Shown here piece by piece: positions 31,627-42,450 of a DNA stretch of 64,000 nt. Source of the stretch: Chryseobacterium sp. SN22 (lineage in GTDB: Bacteria > Bacteroidota > Bacteroidia > Flavobacteriales > Weeksellaceae); contig NZ_VTSX01000005.1 of the NCBI RefSeq assembly GCF_008329705.1, positions 1-64,000 on the forward strand, given 5' to 3'. Both the position numbers and the translations under genes were made by a program. The notes beneath the pieces are model-generated. The model was given only the letters and a program-made list of their open reading frames with translations, did not search any database and had not been told where the DNA came from. Position 1 is the first letter of the stretch, and every line of letters begins with the position of its first letter.

Positions 31627-34092
31627 ATGAACCTAAAACATTGCATATTCACCCTTGGTCTTTTCATAAGCGGATCTTTCTTTGCCCAGAAAGGCGGGAA
31701 AAACAAGCTTTGGTATGACAGGCCCGCTGTTCAGTGGGTGGAAGCCCTGCCTGTCGGAAACGGAAGGCTGGCGGCAATGGTTTACGGAGATCCTTTCAGA
31801 GAAAAACTACAGCTTAATGAAAGCAGCTTCTGGTCCGGCAGTCCTTCCCGAAACGATAATCCGGACGGTCCCAAAGTCCTGGATTCCATCAGATATTACC
31901 TCTTTAATAGAAATTACAAACGGGCACAGGTTCTTGCGGATAAAGGTTTAACCGCCAAAACTCTTCACGGTTCGGCCTATCAGAACGTCGGCGATTTTAC
32001 CCTTGATTTTACGCATCTCAGCAATATCAAAAATTATTACCGGGAATTGGATATTGAAAAAGCCGTCGCCACTACAACATTTACTTCAAACGGAATCACT
32101 TTCAGAAGAGAAGTTTTTGCTTCGGTTCCTGACAACGTGATGGTCATCAGACTGAGTTCAGACCGGAAAAAAGCACTTAGTTTCACCGCTAATTTCAGCA
32201 GTGAACTTAAAAAAAACAGTAAAGCCGTTGATTCAAATACTTTGCAGATGGATGGTCTGTCTTCCACCCTGGACGGCGTTCAGGGACAGGTAAAATTCAG
32301 TACACTGGCAAAAGTCATCAACAAAGGCGGAAAAACCCAGATTTCAGAAAACGGAATTTCGGTAAGTGATGCCGATGAAGTATTGATCCTGATCTCAATG
32401 GCCACCAATTTTACGGATTACAAAACACTGAATACCGATGAAGTCCTGAAAAGCAGAAAGTTCATCGAACCGGCGCAGAATAAATCTTTTAAAACCCTAT
32501 TCAAAAATCATCTTGCCGCCTACCGGAAATATTTCAAAAAGGTTGATTTCAACTTAGGGACATCGGAAGCAGCAAAAAATCCGACCGATGTCAGGGTTAA
32601 AAATTTTGCGACCGGCTACGATCCGGAACTCATTTCTTTATATTACCAGTTCGGGCGCTATCTCCTGATTTCCTCCTCACAACCCGGCGGACAGCCCGCC
32701 AATCTTCAGGGCATCTGGAACAACTCGAATAAACCGGCCTGGGACAGCAAATACACCATCAACATCAATACGGAAATGAACTACTGGCCGGCGGAAAAAA
32801 CCGGACTTCAGGAAATGCACGAACCGCTGATCCAAATGGTAAAAGATTTGAGTGAATCCGGAAAAGAAACCGCACGTACGATGTACAACAGCCGCGGCTG
32901 GGTCGCTCATCATAACACCGACCTCTGGAGAATCACCGGAGTGGTAGATTTCGCCAATGCCGGCATGTGGCCGATGGGCAGCGCCTGGCTTTCCCAGCAC
33001 CTCTGGGACAAATACCTGTACAGCGGGGATCTGAATTACCTCAGATCGGTCTATCCGGTTTTGAAATCGGCTGTACAGTTCTACGAAGACTTTCTTATCG
33101 AAGAACCGACGCATCATTGGCTGGTCGTAAGTCCGTCGATGTCTCCCGAAAACATTCCGCAGGGACATCAGGGCAGTGCCCTGGCTGCCGGAAATACGAT
33201 GGACAACCAGCTGATCTTTGACCTGTTCACCAAAACCAGAAAAGCAGCACAGCTCCTGAATACCGATGCCGATCAGATTCCGGTCTGGAACAGCATCATC
33301 TCTAAATTACCGCCGATGCAGATCGGCCGGTACGGACAATTGCAGGAGTGGATGGGCGATTGGGACAACCCGAAAGATAACCACCGGCATGTTTCTCATC
33401 TCTATGGATTATTTCCTTCCAACCAGATCAACCCGTTCACGACACCGGAACTCGCGGATGCAGCCAGAACGGTTCTTATTCACCGGGGCGACGTATCCAC
33501 CGGTTGGAGCATGGGCTGGAAAGTGAATCTCTGGGCAAAATTGCTGGATGGAAACCATGCCAATAAATTAATTAAAGACCAGCTGACCCTGGTAGAAAAA
33601 GACGGGTGGGGAAGCAAAGGCGGAACGTATCCGAACCTGTTCGATGCCCATCCGCCGTTCCAGATCGACGGAAACTTTGGCTGCACCTCGGGAATCACCG
33701 AAATGCTCCTGCAGACCCAGAACGGTTTCATCGATATTCTTCCGGCTCTTCCGGATGAATGGAAAAACGGAAACATTTCCGGGCTGAAAACGTATGGCGG
33801 TTTTGAAGTCGATATCATTTGGAAAAATAATAAAGTGAAAGAAATCATCATCAAATCAATACTGGGCGGAAATTGCCGGCTGAGAACCCCTAACGAAATG
33901 CAGATTACCGGAAATAAAATACTGAAAATAGCAGAAGACAAAAACCCGAATCCGTTTTTCGAAACCCCGGAAATGAAAACCCCGTTGATCTCAAAAGAGG
34001 CAAAACGGAATCCGGTTGAAATTAAAAACGAATTTACCTATGATTTTCCAACAGAAGCCGGAAAAACATATACATTGAAAATGAAAAACTGA
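31627..34092 (+). CDS. GH95 glycoside hydrolase, likely alpha-L-galactosidase
   Basis: From ATG 31627 the 821-residue protein has a signal peptide (ending SGSFFAQ) and a full GH95 architecture: an N-terminal beta domain (WYDRPAVQWVEALPVGNGRL), an (alpha/alpha)6 barrel and C-terminal strands. Visible active-site segments are TININTEMNYWP (residues 377-388), SPSMSPENIPQG and IDGNFGCTSG. Residue 377 is Thr where GH95 alpha-1,2-L-fucosidases have His. As I recall, the Bacteroides ovatus xylan-locus enzyme with Thr here is an alpha-L-galactosidase, acting on L-Gal in corn-type glucuronoarabinoxylan. It is the first of the secreted enzyme genes. Confidence 0.88.
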   Translation: MNLKHCIFTLGLFISGSFFAQKGGKNKLWYDRPAVQWVEALPVGNGRLAAMVYGDPFREKLQLNESSFWSGSPSRNDNPDGPKVLDSIRYYLFNRNYKRAQVLADKGLTAKTLHGSAYQNVGDFTLDFTHLSNIKNYYRELDIEKAVATTTFTSNGITFRREVFASVPDNVMVIRLSSDRKKALSFTANFSSELKKNSKAVDSNTLQMDGLSSTLDGVQGQVKFSTLAKVINKGGKTQISENGISVSDADEVLILISMATNFTDYKTLNTDEVLKSRKFIEPAQNKSFKTLFKNHLAAYRKYFKKVDFNLGTSEAAKNPTDVRVKNFATGYDPELISLYYQFGRYLLISSSQPGGQPANLQGIWNNSNKPAWDSKYTININTEMNYWPAEKTGLQEMHEPLIQMVKDLSESGKETARTMYNSRGWVAHHNTDLWRITGVVDFANAGMWPMGSAWLSQHLWDKYLYSGDLNYLRSVYPVLKSAVQFYEDFLIEEPTHHWLVVSPSMSPENIPQGHQGSALAAGNTMDNQLIFDLFTKTRKAAQLLNTDADQIPVWNSIISKLPPMQIGRYGQLQEWMGDWDNPKDNHRHVSHLYGLFPSNQINPFTTPELADAARTVLIHRGDVSTGWSMGWKVNLWAKLLDGNHANKLIKDQLTLVEKDGWGSKGGTYPNLFDAHPPFQIDGNFGCTSGITEMLLQTQNGFIDILPALPDEWKNGNISGLKTYGGFEVDIIWKNNKVKEIIIKSILGGNCRLRTPNEMQITGNKILKIAEDKNPNPFFETPEMKTPLISKEAKRNPVEIKNEFTYDFPTEAGKTYTLKMKN

Positions 34093-34399
34093 TCAATAGG
34101 AACAGGTAATGTTTCCCTGGCTAGTCGAAGGAAGCACATTAGTCACGAAGGGACGGCTTAAATCAGAATAGGATAAAATCCTATTAAAAATAAAACAAAC
34201 CTGGAAGGGTTCAACAACCATAGCCGCAGGTGCAACCGGTGGAACAACGAAAAAACAAACAACGATCCTTAAAGGGTTTAAGCTTTAAAACAAAAATTAA
34301 GAAATTTATATATGAAATCGCCATGGTTAGCAGCAAACGCAGACACCAATGAAGATATAGCGATTCCATATGACCTTTAAAAATAATTAATATCTACAT
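34093..34399. other. Intergenic region built of short dispersed repeats
   Basis: No gene. It contains a REP-like hairpin AATAGGAT/ATCCTATT (34167-34185) also found at 45040-45058. It also holds an approximately 80-bp segment (about 34200-34285) with partly complementary ends (GAAGGGTTCAAC.. and ..AAAGGGTTTAAG) and an internal CCGCAGGTGCAACCGGTGG palindrome-like core, typical of dispersed intergenic elements in this group. Confidence 0.5.
34167..34185. repeat. REP-like palindrome AATAGGAT-3-ATCCTATT, copy 1
   Basis: A perfect 8-bp inverted repeat with a 3-nt loop. The preceding GGGACG.TTAAA context is shared with the copy at 45040-45058, so the shared unit is about 40 bp. Confidence 0.6.
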
Positions 34400-36118
34400 A
34401 TGAAAAAGATAACAATGAATTCAAATTTTCTAAAAAACAAAGCCGGCATTATTGCTGTTGCCGCTTTACTTTCCGTAACCAGTATTTCAGCGCAGACATT
34501 CACCGATTTCCAGTACAAAGGAAACGATAAAATATACAACGACAATCCGCTGAAACCGGACGAATTCTACTCGCCGATTCTTCAGGGCTGTTACCCGGAC
34601 CCGAGCATTACCAAAAAAGGCGAAGATTATTACCTGGTGAATTCCTCGTTCTCTATGTTTCCGGGAGTTCCCATCTTTACCTCAAAAGATATGGTCAACT
34701 GGAAACAGGTAGGCCACGTTCTCGATAGACCGTCACAGTTGAAAGTAGAAAAAGGAGGTGTTTCCCAGGGAATTTACGCACCGGACATTAAGTATAACAA
34801 ATACAACGATACGTTTTATATGATCACCACGCAGATCGCGGGCGGAGTAGGAAATATGGTCGTAAAAACCAAAGATCCGGCGAAAGGCTGGAGCGAAGTA
34901 CAGAAGCTGAATTTCGACGGGATCGATCCTGCGATCTTCTTTGACGACGATGGAAAAGCCTACATCGTTCACAACGATGCGCCGCCGAAAGGAACCGAGC
35001 AGTATCAGGGTCACCGCGTGATTAAAATGTGGGATTACGACCTGGAAAAAGACCAGGTGGTAGCAGGATCCGAAAGAATCATCGTCAATGGTGGTGTCGA
35101 TATTACCCAGAAACCGATCTGGATTGAAGGTCCGCATTTATACAAATACAAAGGCAAATATTACCTGATGTGCGCGGAAGGCGGAACCGGAGGATGGCAC
35201 AGCGAAGTGATCTTTATGGCCGATTCGCCGAAAGGACCGTTTGTTCCGGCTAAAAACAACCCGATCCTGACGCAGCGGTATTTCCCGAAAGACCGTAAGG
35301 AAAAAGTAGACTGGGCAGGCCACGCCGATTTGGTGGAAGGACCGAACGGACAATGGTACGGTGTATTCCTGGCCATCCGTCCGAACGTCAACAACCGGGT
35401 GAACAAAGGCCGTGAAACCTTCGTTTTACCGGTAGACTGGAGCGGAACCTATCCTGTATTCCAGAACGGACTGGTACCGATGAAACCGAAACTGAAATTA
35501 CCGGAAGGAACTCAAAACCAGACCGGGCAGAACGGATTTTTCCCGAACGGAAACTTTACGTACAATGATAAACTGACTGATAAAAATCTGGATTACCGTT
35601 GGATCGCCATGCGCGGACCGCGTGAAAATTTCATCACTGCAACGAAAAACGGGGTAAAAGTGAATCCTATGGAAACGAATATCAAAGCCCTGGCTCCGGT
35701 ATCCGCTTTATTCCACAGGCTGCAGCACGAAGATTTTGAAACGTCCGTAACCCTGGATTTCAAACCGAAATCGGAAAAAGAACTCGCCGGAATTACCTGC
35801 TATCAAAGCGAAAGGTTCAACTATGTCTTCGGGATTACGAAAAAAGACAAAGACTATTACATCGTTCTCGAAAGAACCGAAAAAGGAGTCTCCAAACTGA
35901 TTACCAGCGAGAAAATTTCCCTTTCCAAAACCATTAAACTCCAGGTAACCGGTGAAAATGATAACATCAGCTTCAATTATGCACTGGACGGTAAAAATTT
36001 CAAAAACCTGGGCGGACCGGTTTCCGGAGACATCTTATCAACCGATGTAGCCGGTGGTTTCACCGGAAGCTTAATCGGGTTGTACAGCACGTTGTCTAAT
36101 GATATTGTACCGAATTAA
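34400..36118 (+). CDS. GH43 glycoside hydrolase with C-terminal beta-sandwich
   Basis: The 572-residue secreted protein (signal peptide ending SISAQ) has a five-bladed GH43 propeller. The catalytic base is Asp67 (QGCYPDPS), the pKa-modulating Asp is in FDGIDPAIFFDDDG and the acid Glu in IWIEGPHLYK. A C-terminal beta-sandwich (about residues 395-572) like that of XynB-type beta-xylosidases contributes to the active site. Beta-xylosidase or alpha-L-arabinofuranosidase activity is expected; sequence alone does not decide. It precedes another two-domain GH43. Confidence 0.9.
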   Translation: MKKITMNSNFLKNKAGIIAVAALLSVTSISAQTFTDFQYKGNDKIYNDNPLKPDEFYSPILQGCYPDPSITKKGEDYYLVNSSFSMFPGVPIFTSKDMVNWKQVGHVLDRPSQLKVEKGGVSQGIYAPDIKYNKYNDTFYMITTQIAGGVGNMVVKTKDPAKGWSEVQKLNFDGIDPAIFFDDDGKAYIVHNDAPPKGTEQYQGHRVIKMWDYDLEKDQVVAGSERIIVNGGVDITQKPIWIEGPHLYKYKGKYYLMCAEGGTGGWHSEVIFMADSPKGPFVPAKNNPILTQRYFPKDRKEKVDWAGHADLVEGPNGQWYGVFLAIRPNVNNRVNKGRETFVLPVDWSGTYPVFQNGLVPMKPKLKLPEGTQNQTGQNGFFPNGNFTYNDKLTDKNLDYRWIAMRGPRENFITATKNGVKVNPMETNIKALAPVSALFHRLQHEDFETSVTLDFKPKSEKELAGITCYQSERFNYVFGITKKDKDYYIVLERTEKGVSKLITSEKISLSKTIKLQVTGENDNISFNYALDGKNFKNLGGPVSGDILSTDVAGGFTGSLIGLYSTLSNDIVPN

Positions 36119-36177
36119 TTTAATAACCTTCAAGATTTTTAAAACCCTGAAGATTTGAAAAATAAAACCATATCACC

Positions 36178-37797
36178 TTGAATATTAAAAAATCATTTTA
36201 TATAGTTTCTTTTTGGGGATTTATCGGGCTGAATTCACTTTCAGCCCAGATAAACCCTTCTCAGAAGGAAATGACAGCATTTACAAATCCCATCATCTGG
36301 GCCGACGCTCCGGACTTATCCATCACCCGGAACGGCGATGATTTATATCTGATCAGCACTACGATGCACCTCATGCCGGGGGCTCCGGTCATGCATTCCA
36401 GAGATCTCGTGCATTGGGAAATGTCAAGCTATGTTTTTGACACCTTGAACGATAATTCCAAATATGATTTGCTGAACGGAACCGTATACGGGCGCGGACA
36501 GTGGGCATCGTCCATCCGGTATCACAAAGGAAAATACTATGTCTTGTTTTCCCCGAATGACGAGCCTTTTAAATCGTATTTTTATGTCACCGACAATCCC
36601 GGAAAAGGAAACTGGAAGCTGCTGACGAGAACAAGACATTTTCATGATGCGTCTCTGCTTTTTGATGATGACGACCGGGTATATGTCTTTACTTCCAATA
36701 AAGTTTTCGAGCTGAGCCCGGATTTTAAAACCATTATCGGGAATCAGGACGGGACAGAGGTTTTCCAGAAAGATGCTTCCGAAACCGGATTGCTGGAAGG
36801 CAACCAGATCATTAAAAAAGACGGGAAATATTACATGATGATGATTTCCTGGCCGAGAGGCGGAAAACGCCGTCAGGTAGTATACAGGGCTGATAAAGTA
36901 AATGGACCTTACGAAAAGAAAGTCGTTCTCGAAGATAACTTCCTCGGATTTTCTTATGCCGGACAAGGTGCGCTGATTGATGATAAGAACGGCAACTGGT
37001 ATTCCCTGATCTTTCAGGACAGAAATGGAGTAGGCCGCGTTCCGATTCTAATTCCGGTAAAATGGGAAAACGGCTGGCCGATATTGGGCGACAATGGAAA
37101 AGTCCCTTTAAAAGGAGAAGTTCCTCTTCCGCCGTTTAAGCCGAAAAACCATCTGGTCGAAAGCGACGAATTTTCAGATAAAAAAATGAAAATCCAATGG
37201 CAATGGAATCATAATCCCGTCAATTCAGCCTGGTCGTTATCCGAAAGAAAAGGATTTTTAAGACTGAAAACCAGCAGGGTAGTGGACAACCTGTACCTCG
37301 CTCCGAATACGCTCACCCAAAGAATGGAAGGCCCGAAATCCAGCGGAATCGTTGCACTGGATGTTAAAGAGATGAAGGACGGTGATGTTACCGGATTCAG
37401 TGCATTCAACGGAGATTCCGGGATCCTGTCTGTGGTAAAGGAAGACGGCAAAAAGTACATTGTATTTTCAACCAATGAAGTCAGTTTAGACAATAAAAAC
37501 AAGGCGGTGACGGACGTAAAAAAAGAAGAGAAAAAACGGATTCTGCTCAATTCAGACAAGGTTTATTTTAAAATCGATGCCGATTTCAACCTTGGAAAAG
37601 ACCTGGCGGATTTTTACTACAGCACCGATCAGAAAAACTGGACCGAAATGGCAAAAGATTACAAAATGATTTTCGATTACCGGAGATTGTTTATGGGTTC
37701 CAAATTTGCGATTTTTAATTATGCGACCAAAAACTTAGGAGGTTTTGTGGACGTCGATTTTTTTAGGGTCAATACAGATTTGAATAAGGCTGAATAA
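36178..37797 (+). CDS. GH43 glycoside hydrolase (second two-domain type), TTG start
   Basis: The 539-residue product starts at TTG 36178, chosen because it gives a proper signal peptide (FYIVSFWGFIGLNSLSAQ); the next ATG would remove it. The propeller has ADAPDLS with the base Asp near residue 46, FHDASLLFDDDDRVYV and GLLEGNQIIKKDGKYYMM with the acid Glu. A beta-sandwich follows from about residue 325. It resembles GH43_12-type beta-xylosidases/arabinofuranosidases, though the subfamily is an impression only. It lies 59 bp after the preceding GH43. Confidence 0.85.
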   Translation: MNIKKSFYIVSFWGFIGLNSLSAQINPSQKEMTAFTNPIIWADAPDLSITRNGDDLYLISTTMHLMPGAPVMHSRDLVHWEMSSYVFDTLNDNSKYDLLNGTVYGRGQWASSIRYHKGKYYVLFSPNDEPFKSYFYVTDNPGKGNWKLLTRTRHFHDASLLFDDDDRVYVFTSNKVFELSPDFKTIIGNQDGTEVFQKDASETGLLEGNQIIKKDGKYYMMMISWPRGGKRRQVVYRADKVNGPYEKKVVLEDNFLGFSYAGQGALIDDKNGNWYSLIFQDRNGVGRVPILIPVKWENGWPILGDNGKVPLKGEVPLPPFKPKNHLVESDEFSDKKMKIQWQWNHNPVNSAWSLSERKGFLRLKTSRVVDNLYLAPNTLTQRMEGPKSSGIVALDVKEMKDGDVTGFSAFNGDSGILSVVKEDGKKYIVFSTNEVSLDNKNKAVTDVKKEEKKRILLNSDKVYFKIDADFNLGKDLADFYYSTDQKNWTEMAKDYKMIFDYRRLFMGSKFAIFNYATKNLGGFVDVDFFRVNTDLNKAE

Positions 37798-37990
37798 TCC
37801 GGGAAACTTTAAACCGAGCCTTGAATAGAGTGCAGCCCTATGAAAAGAAAAGGTGAAATAACCATCCGTTAAAGTTCCTTAGGAGCGACCTTTAATAAAC
37901 AATTGTAAAACCTTGAAATAAACGGAAAAAATAAACCCTTGCCGGTATTATTTTTTTATCTAAATTAATAAGTGTAAAAATTACAAATAA

Positions 37991-39922
<1,932 letters not shown>

Positions 39923-39970
39923 AATAAAAAAAATACCCGCTAAGTTTTACTGTAATCCAAAATCACCACC

Positions 39971-42412
39971 ATGAATTTCAACCTTATTAAAAATACAGCA
40001 GTAATCGGTACAATGGTCATACTGTCGGTAAATTTCAGTGCGCAATCGTATCAGAAAACAGATTCAGGGTTAAAATTCTCGGCTGATCATATAAATGTTG
40101 AAGTCAGATTGTATGGTGAAAATACGGTCAGGATCATTAAATATCCTGCCGGAAAATCATTTGAGAAAAACAGTTTGTCGGTTATTAAAAAAGAACAGAA
40201 AACTAAATTTTCAGTTTCAGAAAGCAAGAATATTATTTCATTAAAAACGAATGATTTAAATATTCTGATTGATGTTGAAAATGGAATGATTACCTATACA
40301 TCAGCCTCGGGAAAAGAATTGTTGAAGGAAACCGGAAGCGATCTTAAACCGTTTAATGATGCCGGGAATCAAACCTATTCTGTTTCACAATCTTTTCAGC
40401 TGGAAAAAGACGAATCGATCTATGGCCTGGGGATTTTACAAAACGGGAAAATGTCCCAGCGGAATACGGATGTCAAGATGACCCAGAATAATACCTGGGA
40501 TTTTGTGCCGTTTTTCCAGTCTGTCAAAGGCTACGGCATCTTTTGGGATAACTATTCTCCTACGCAGTTTACCGATACCCCGCACAAAACCTCTTTCTCT
40601 TCAGAAGTAGGCGAAGGTGTGGATTATTATTTTATCTACGGAAAAAATGCCGACGGCGTGGTGGCTGGAATGCGGAACCTGACGGGAAATGTACCGATGC
40701 TCCCGCTTTGGACCTACGGCTACTGGCAGAGCAAAGAACGCTACAAAAGCCAGGATGAATTAGTAGATGTCGTGAAAAAATACCGGGAATTAAAAGTACC
40801 ACTGGATGGGATTATCCAGGATTGGCAGTATTGGGGAAACAATTACCAGTGGAACGCGATGGATTTCATCAGCCCCGATTTTCATGATGCCCAAAAAATG
40901 ATGAAGGATATCCATGACAGGAATGCACATCTTTCTGTTTCAATATGGTCGTCATTCGGGCCGATGACCAACCCTTACCGGGAAATGGATCAGAAAGGAA
41001 TGCTGTTCAACTTCAAAACCTGGCCGGAGTCGGGAAGGGAAATCTGGCCTCCCGATATGAATTATCCCTCCGGGGTCCGCGTGTATGATGCCTATAACCC
41101 TGAAGCAAGGGACATTTACTGGAAGTATCTTAACAAAGGCCTTTTCAGCCTCGGCGTAGATTCCTGGTGGATGGATTCTACCGAGCCGGATCACCTGAGC
41201 CAAAAACCGGAAGATTTAGATACTAAAACTTACCTTGGTTCATTCCGGAAAGTGAGAAATGCATATCCGCTGATGGCAGTTGGCGGGGTCTACGATCATC
41301 AGCGCGGAACAACTGGCGATAAAAGGGTTTTTATCCTCACGAGATCGGCTTTTGCCGGCCAGCAGAGATACGCAGCGAATACCTGGTCGGGCGATGTCAA
41401 CTCTTCTTGGGATATGCTGCGTAATCAGGTTCCTGCGGGATTGAATTTCAGCCTTACGGGAAACCCGAATTTCAATTCCGATATCGGCGGCTTCTTTGCC
41501 GGAGTCTACAAAAGAAACGGAGGTGCCAAAAACCTGCTGTTTCAGGAATTGTACGTTCGTTGGCTTCAATACGGCACTTTCACCCCGATGATGCGTTCTC
41601 ACGGGACCGACGTTCCAAGAGAGATTTATCAGTTTGGACAGAAAGGCGATGTGGTGTACGATGCGATAGAAAAGTTTATCAGGTTGAGGTACAGCATGCT
41701 CCCGTATATCTATTCTGTTTCCCATGACGTTTCCAAAAACAACTCGAGTTTTCTCAGGGCTTTATCGATGGATTTTTCTTCAGATAAAAAAACATGGGAT
41801 ATCAATAATGAATACCTTTTCGGGAAATCATTTTTAGTAGCTCCCGTTCTCCATGCGCAGTATACTCCGGAAAAAATCATCACCACCGATGAAAACGAAG
41901 GATGGGACAAAAAACAGGGAAGCGTGGAAAATGCGGTTTCCAAAGTAGATTTCACACAAAACAAAACCGTAAAGGTCTATCTTCCGGCCGGCGCAGATTG
42001 GTTTGATTTCTGGACGAATGAAAAACACAAGGGCGGTCAGGAAATTGAAAAATCCGTTAATCTTCAAAGCATTCCGTTATACGTAAAAGCGGGATGTATT
42101 ATTCCTTTTGGTCCTGATGTACAGTTTGCCACGGAGAAAAAATGGGACGATCTTACAGTTAGAATTTATCCGGGAACCGATGCGGATTTCATCTTGTACG
42201 AAGATGAATTCGACAATTACAATTATGAAAAGGGAGCCTCTACCGAAATTCCTTTTTACTGGAACGAAAAATCAAAAACCCTGACGATTGATACCCGGAA
42301 AGGAAAATTTAAAGGAATGATTGAGAAACGAAATTTCAACTTAATTCTTCCTGATGGTCAGCAGAAAAGGGTGGATTATTCAGGTGGAAATGTTCAGGTG
42401 ATTTTTAATTAA
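39971..42412 (+). CDS. GH31 alpha-xylosidase-like glycosidase
   Basis: The 813-residue secreted enzyme (signal ending SVNFSAQ) shows the GH31 barrel: QSKERYKSQDELVDVVKKYR, DGIIQDWQYWG, nucleophile Asp402 in VDSWWMDSTEPDH and acid/base Asp475 in TWSGDVNSSWDML. The preceding domain has YGLGILQNGKMSQRN. The WWMDSTEP form and secreted location fit bacterial alpha-xylosidases of xylan and xyloglucan loci; alpha-glucosidase or alpha-galactosidase activity is possible. In this setting it would remove alpha-xylosyl caps. It lies 48 bp after the esterase gene. Confidence 0.88.
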   Translation: MNFNLIKNTAVIGTMVILSVNFSAQSYQKTDSGLKFSADHINVEVRLYGENTVRIIKYPAGKSFEKNSLSVIKKEQKTKFSVSESKNIISLKTNDLNILIDVENGMITYTSASGKELLKETGSDLKPFNDAGNQTYSVSQSFQLEKDESIYGLGILQNGKMSQRNTDVKMTQNNTWDFVPFFQSVKGYGIFWDNYSPTQFTDTPHKTSFSSEVGEGVDYYFIYGKNADGVVAGMRNLTGNVPMLPLWTYGYWQSKERYKSQDELVDVVKKYRELKVPLDGIIQDWQYWGNNYQWNAMDFISPDFHDAQKMMKDIHDRNAHLSVSIWSSFGPMTNPYREMDQKGMLFNFKTWPESGREIWPPDMNYPSGVRVYDAYNPEARDIYWKYLNKGLFSLGVDSWWMDSTEPDHLSQKPEDLDTKTYLGSFRKVRNAYPLMAVGGVYDHQRGTTGDKRVFILTRSAFAGQQRYAANTWSGDVNSSWDMLRNQVPAGLNFSLTGNPNFNSDIGGFFAGVYKRNGGAKNLLFQELYVRWLQYGTFTPMMRSHGTDVPREIYQFGQKGDVVYDAIEKFIRLRYSMLPYIYSVSHDVSKNNSSFLRALSMDFSSDKKTWDINNEYLFGKSFLVAPVLHAQYTPEKIITTDENEGWDKKQGSVENAVSKVDFTQNKTVKVYLPAGADWFDFWTNEKHKGGQEIEKSVNLQSIPLYVKAGCIIPFGPDVQFATEKKWDDLTVRIYPGTDADFILYEDEFDNYNYEKGASTEIPFYWNEKSKTLTIDTRKGKFKGMIEKRNFNLILPDGQQKRVDYSGGNVQVIFN

Positions 42413-42450
42413 TGATGATGCTTTAAAGCCTTTAATAAAATTAAATCAAT

